A DNA stretch of 24,068 nucleotides from DATAFF01 sp044870245 (GTDB lineage: Bacteria > Pseudomonadota > Alphaproteobacteria > Rhizobiales > Aestuariivirgaceae): positions 1-24,068 of the forward strand of contig JBIOYR010000028.1 in NCBI GenBank assembly GCA_044870245.1, read 5' to 3'. The notes beneath the pieces were generated by a model. It made no database searches and had not been told where the DNA came from. It was given only the letters and a program-made list of their open reading frames with translations. The first letter of the stretch is position 1, and each line of letters begins with the position of its first letter. A program made the position numbers and the translations under genes. Shown here in pieces: positions 22,601 through 24,068 of this stretch.

Positions 22601-23287
22601 TCATGCTCTGATTGCGTCGGGCAGGCCCGCGAGCGTGTCGAGGGTGAGCGCCGGGGCGCCGGGAATGGAATCTGCAGGACCGCCGGTGCGGTTGATCCAG
22701 GCCGTCTGGAAGCCGAAGCTCGAGGCGGCGTGGGCATCCCAGCTGTTGGCGGAAACGAAGCAGACGTCCTGCGGGGCGGCAAGCTTCAGCACGGCCTGCG
22801 CCTGGCGGTAGACCCGGCGCGACGGCTTGTAGATGCCGACCTCCTCGACCGAGATCACCCTTTCGAAGACCCCGGCGAAGCCGGCGGCCCTGACGACGGA
22901 ATCGAGCATCGCCGGGCTGCCGTTGGAGAGGATGGCGAGGCGCATGCCCCGCCGCTGCAATTCACCGAGGCACGACCCAGCATCCTCGAACGGGTCGAGG
23001 TTCAGATAAAGGCCCATGAGCTTCTGATGCAGCGCGGGGTCTGCGATGCCGTAGAGCTGCATGGTGTGGTCGAGGGCATCGGCGGTGACCTGCCAGAAAT
23101 CGGCATGGACCCCCATCAGGCTTCTCAGCCAGGCATATTGCAGCTGCTTGTCGCGCCAGCGAAAGGCGAAGGGCTCTGCCCTGTCGTCGAGCGCGGCCAG
23201 GGCGCGCAATATGGGAGTGTGCACGTCGAACAAGGTGCCGTAAGCATCGAAAATGCAGGCTTTGATGCCCTGAAGCGGTGCTGGCAT
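22601..23287 (-). CDS. L-2-haloacid dehalogenase (HAD superfamily, type II)
   Basis: 228 residues, full length for the L-DEX family. The catalytic set is present: nucleophile Asp14 and Thr18 in FDAYGTLFD, Arg45 in WRDKQ, Ser121-Asn122 in LSNGS, Lys154 and Tyr160 in YKPSRRVY, then Ser179, Asn181, Trp183 and Asp184 in SANSWDAH. These positions keep a steady offset from the well-studied L-DEX enzymes, so dehalogenating chemistry (2-haloacid to 2-hydroxyacid with inversion) is plausible. Natural substrates are uncertain, because many such enzymes are annotated by similarity only. The ATG at 23287 has no clear ribosome-binding site and follows the CcdA-like gene by six bases, so translation may depend on that gene. 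Confidence 0.9.
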   Translation of the reverse strand: MPAPLQGIKACIFDAYGTLFDVHTPILRALAALDDRAEPFAFRWRDKQLQYAWLRSLMGVHADFWQVTADALDHTMQLYGIADPALHQKLMGLYLNLDPFEDAGSCLGELQRRGMRLAILSNGSPAMLDSVVRAAGFAGVFERVISVEEVGIYKPSRRVYRQAQAVLKLAAPQDVCFVSANSWDAHAASSFGFQTAWINRTGGPADSIPGAPALTLDTLAGLPDAIRA

Positions 23288-23293
23288 GCGCGT

Positions 23294-24067
23294 TCAACCG
23301 AGTTTGCCGAGATCGGGAAAGGTATCGAGGAGCCAATAGGAAAAGGTCTGCATGGCGCCCGTCATGAACATGATCCCGGTCAGGACGAGAGTCACCCCCA
23401 TGATCATCTCGACCTTGGCGAGATGGCGACGCATATGGCGGAAGGCGCCGATGAAGGTCTGGAGGCCGTAGGCGGCGGCAATGAACGGCAGCCCGAGCCC
23501 GGCCGAATAGAGCGCGAGGAGCCCGGCGCCGCGGGCGACGCTCTCCTCCGATGCCGCCACCGCCAGGATGGTGGCGAGCACCGGGCCGATGCAGGGGGTC
23601 CAGCCGAAGGCGAAGGCGATGCCGATCAGGAAGGCTCCGAAGCTGCCGGCCGGCCTGGTGGCGTGCTGATAGCGAAGCTCGCTGTCGAACAGCGCGATGC
23701 GCCAGGCGCCGATGAAGTGCAGCCCCATGGCGATGATGGCAAGGCCGGCCAGGCTCGCGAGCACGTTGAATTCATGACCGCCGAGCGTCACCGTCCAGGA
23801 CAGGGCCTGACGCAGCAGGCTTCCCAAGGCGCTGGCAGTGGCGCCGAGCGCGATGAACACCGTCGAGAAGCCGATGACGAAGGACAAGGCGGCGGAGAGC
23901 ACGCGCGGCCTTTCCGCCGGTGCCGCATCGCTTTCGGTCAGCTGCTCGAGCGTGGCACCGGTGAGGAAGCAGAGATAAGGCGGCACCAGCGGCAGCACGC
24001 AGGGCGACAGGAAGCTCACCAGACCTGCCGGAACGGCGAGAAGGAACAACGGCAGATGGTCGGTCAC
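23294..24067 (-). CDS. ccdA: CcdA/DsbD-like membrane thiol-transfer protein (start at window edge)
   Basis: 257 residues with about six membrane segments, the size of CcdA. The two redox cysteines are Cys23 in FLSPCVLPLVPPYL and Cys159 in GWTPCIGPVLATIL, the paired, proline-flanked pattern of the family. CcdA carries electrons from cytoplasmic thioredoxin across the inner membrane to periplasmic thiol proteins, for example in cytochrome c maturation. The frame begins with a GTG at 24067, one base from the window edge, so a start further upstream cannot be excluded and the ribosome-binding site is not visible. No cytochrome c gene is in view to confirm that role. Confidence 0.85.
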   Translation of the reverse strand: MTDHLPLFLLAVPAGLVSFLSPCVLPLVPPYLCFLTGATLEQLTESDAAPAERPRVLSAALSFVIGFSTVFIALGATASALGSLLRQALSWTVTLGGHEFNVLASLAGLAIIAMGLHFIGAWRIALFDSELRYQHATRPAGSFGAFLIGIAFAFGWTPCIGPVLATILAVAASEESVARGAGLLALYSAGLGLPFIAAAYGLQTFIGAFRHMRRHLAKVEMIMGVTLVLTGIMFMTGAMQTFSYWLLDTFPDLGKLG

Positions 24068-24068
24068 G

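Overview
The window reads as a high-GC chromosomal segment of an alphaproteobacterium, most likely of the order Hyphomicrobiales (Rhizobiales). The lineage call rests on the rhizobial look of ChoX and BetA and on the fused indolepyruvate:ferredoxin oxidoreductase. It is an inference, since no rRNA or tRNA gene is present. The genes are tightly packed, no intergenic gap exceeds 216 bases, and I see no insertion sequence, phage gene, integron or CRISPR array.

Layout. (1) Bases 1-4548 (+): soxB (5' end outside the window), soxD, soxA and soxG, encoding a heterotetrameric sarcosine oxidase-type enzyme with overlapping or closely spaced genes. (2) Bases 4577-10998 (-): six genes read in the order choX, choW, choV, a COG3931-type N-formylglutamate amidohydrolase, a glutamine synthetase-family ligase and an iron-type alcohol dehydrogenase. 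Spacing suggests one transcription unit. (3) Bases 11123-12778 (+): betA, choline dehydrogenase, divergent from choX across an AT-richer gap that holds a perfect 16-bp palindrome. (4) Bases 12795-18509 (-): a fused indolepyruvate-type 2-oxoacid:ferredoxin oxidoreductase, an acyl-CoA dehydrogenase and a short-chain dehydrogenase. (5) Bases 18649-21692: a TRAP transporter whose membrane subunits (+) and TakP-like binding protein (-) converge with touching stop codons. (6) Bases 21812-24067: a PuuD-like glutamine amidotransferase-fold hydrolase (+), then an L-2-haloacid dehalogenase and a CcdA-like membrane protein (-).

How the parts may fit. Choline uptake (ChoXWV), choline oxidation (BetA) and sarcosine demethylation (SoxBDAG) are pieces of choline/betaine catabolism. 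The middle enzymes, betB and the betaine and dimethylglycine demethylases, are not in the window. The ligase, Fe-ADH and amidohydrolase sit in the choline transporter operon and could form a gamma-glutamyl route for an amino alcohol. The PuuD-like hydrolase 15 kb away is another candidate for removing a gamma-glutamyl group. Separately, a TakP-like 2-oxoacid TRAP system lies beside a 2-oxoacid:ferredoxin oxidoreductase with an acyl-CoA dehydrogenase, which suggests uptake and oxidation of 2-oxo acids. Both pathway ideas are inferences from gene family and neighbourhood.
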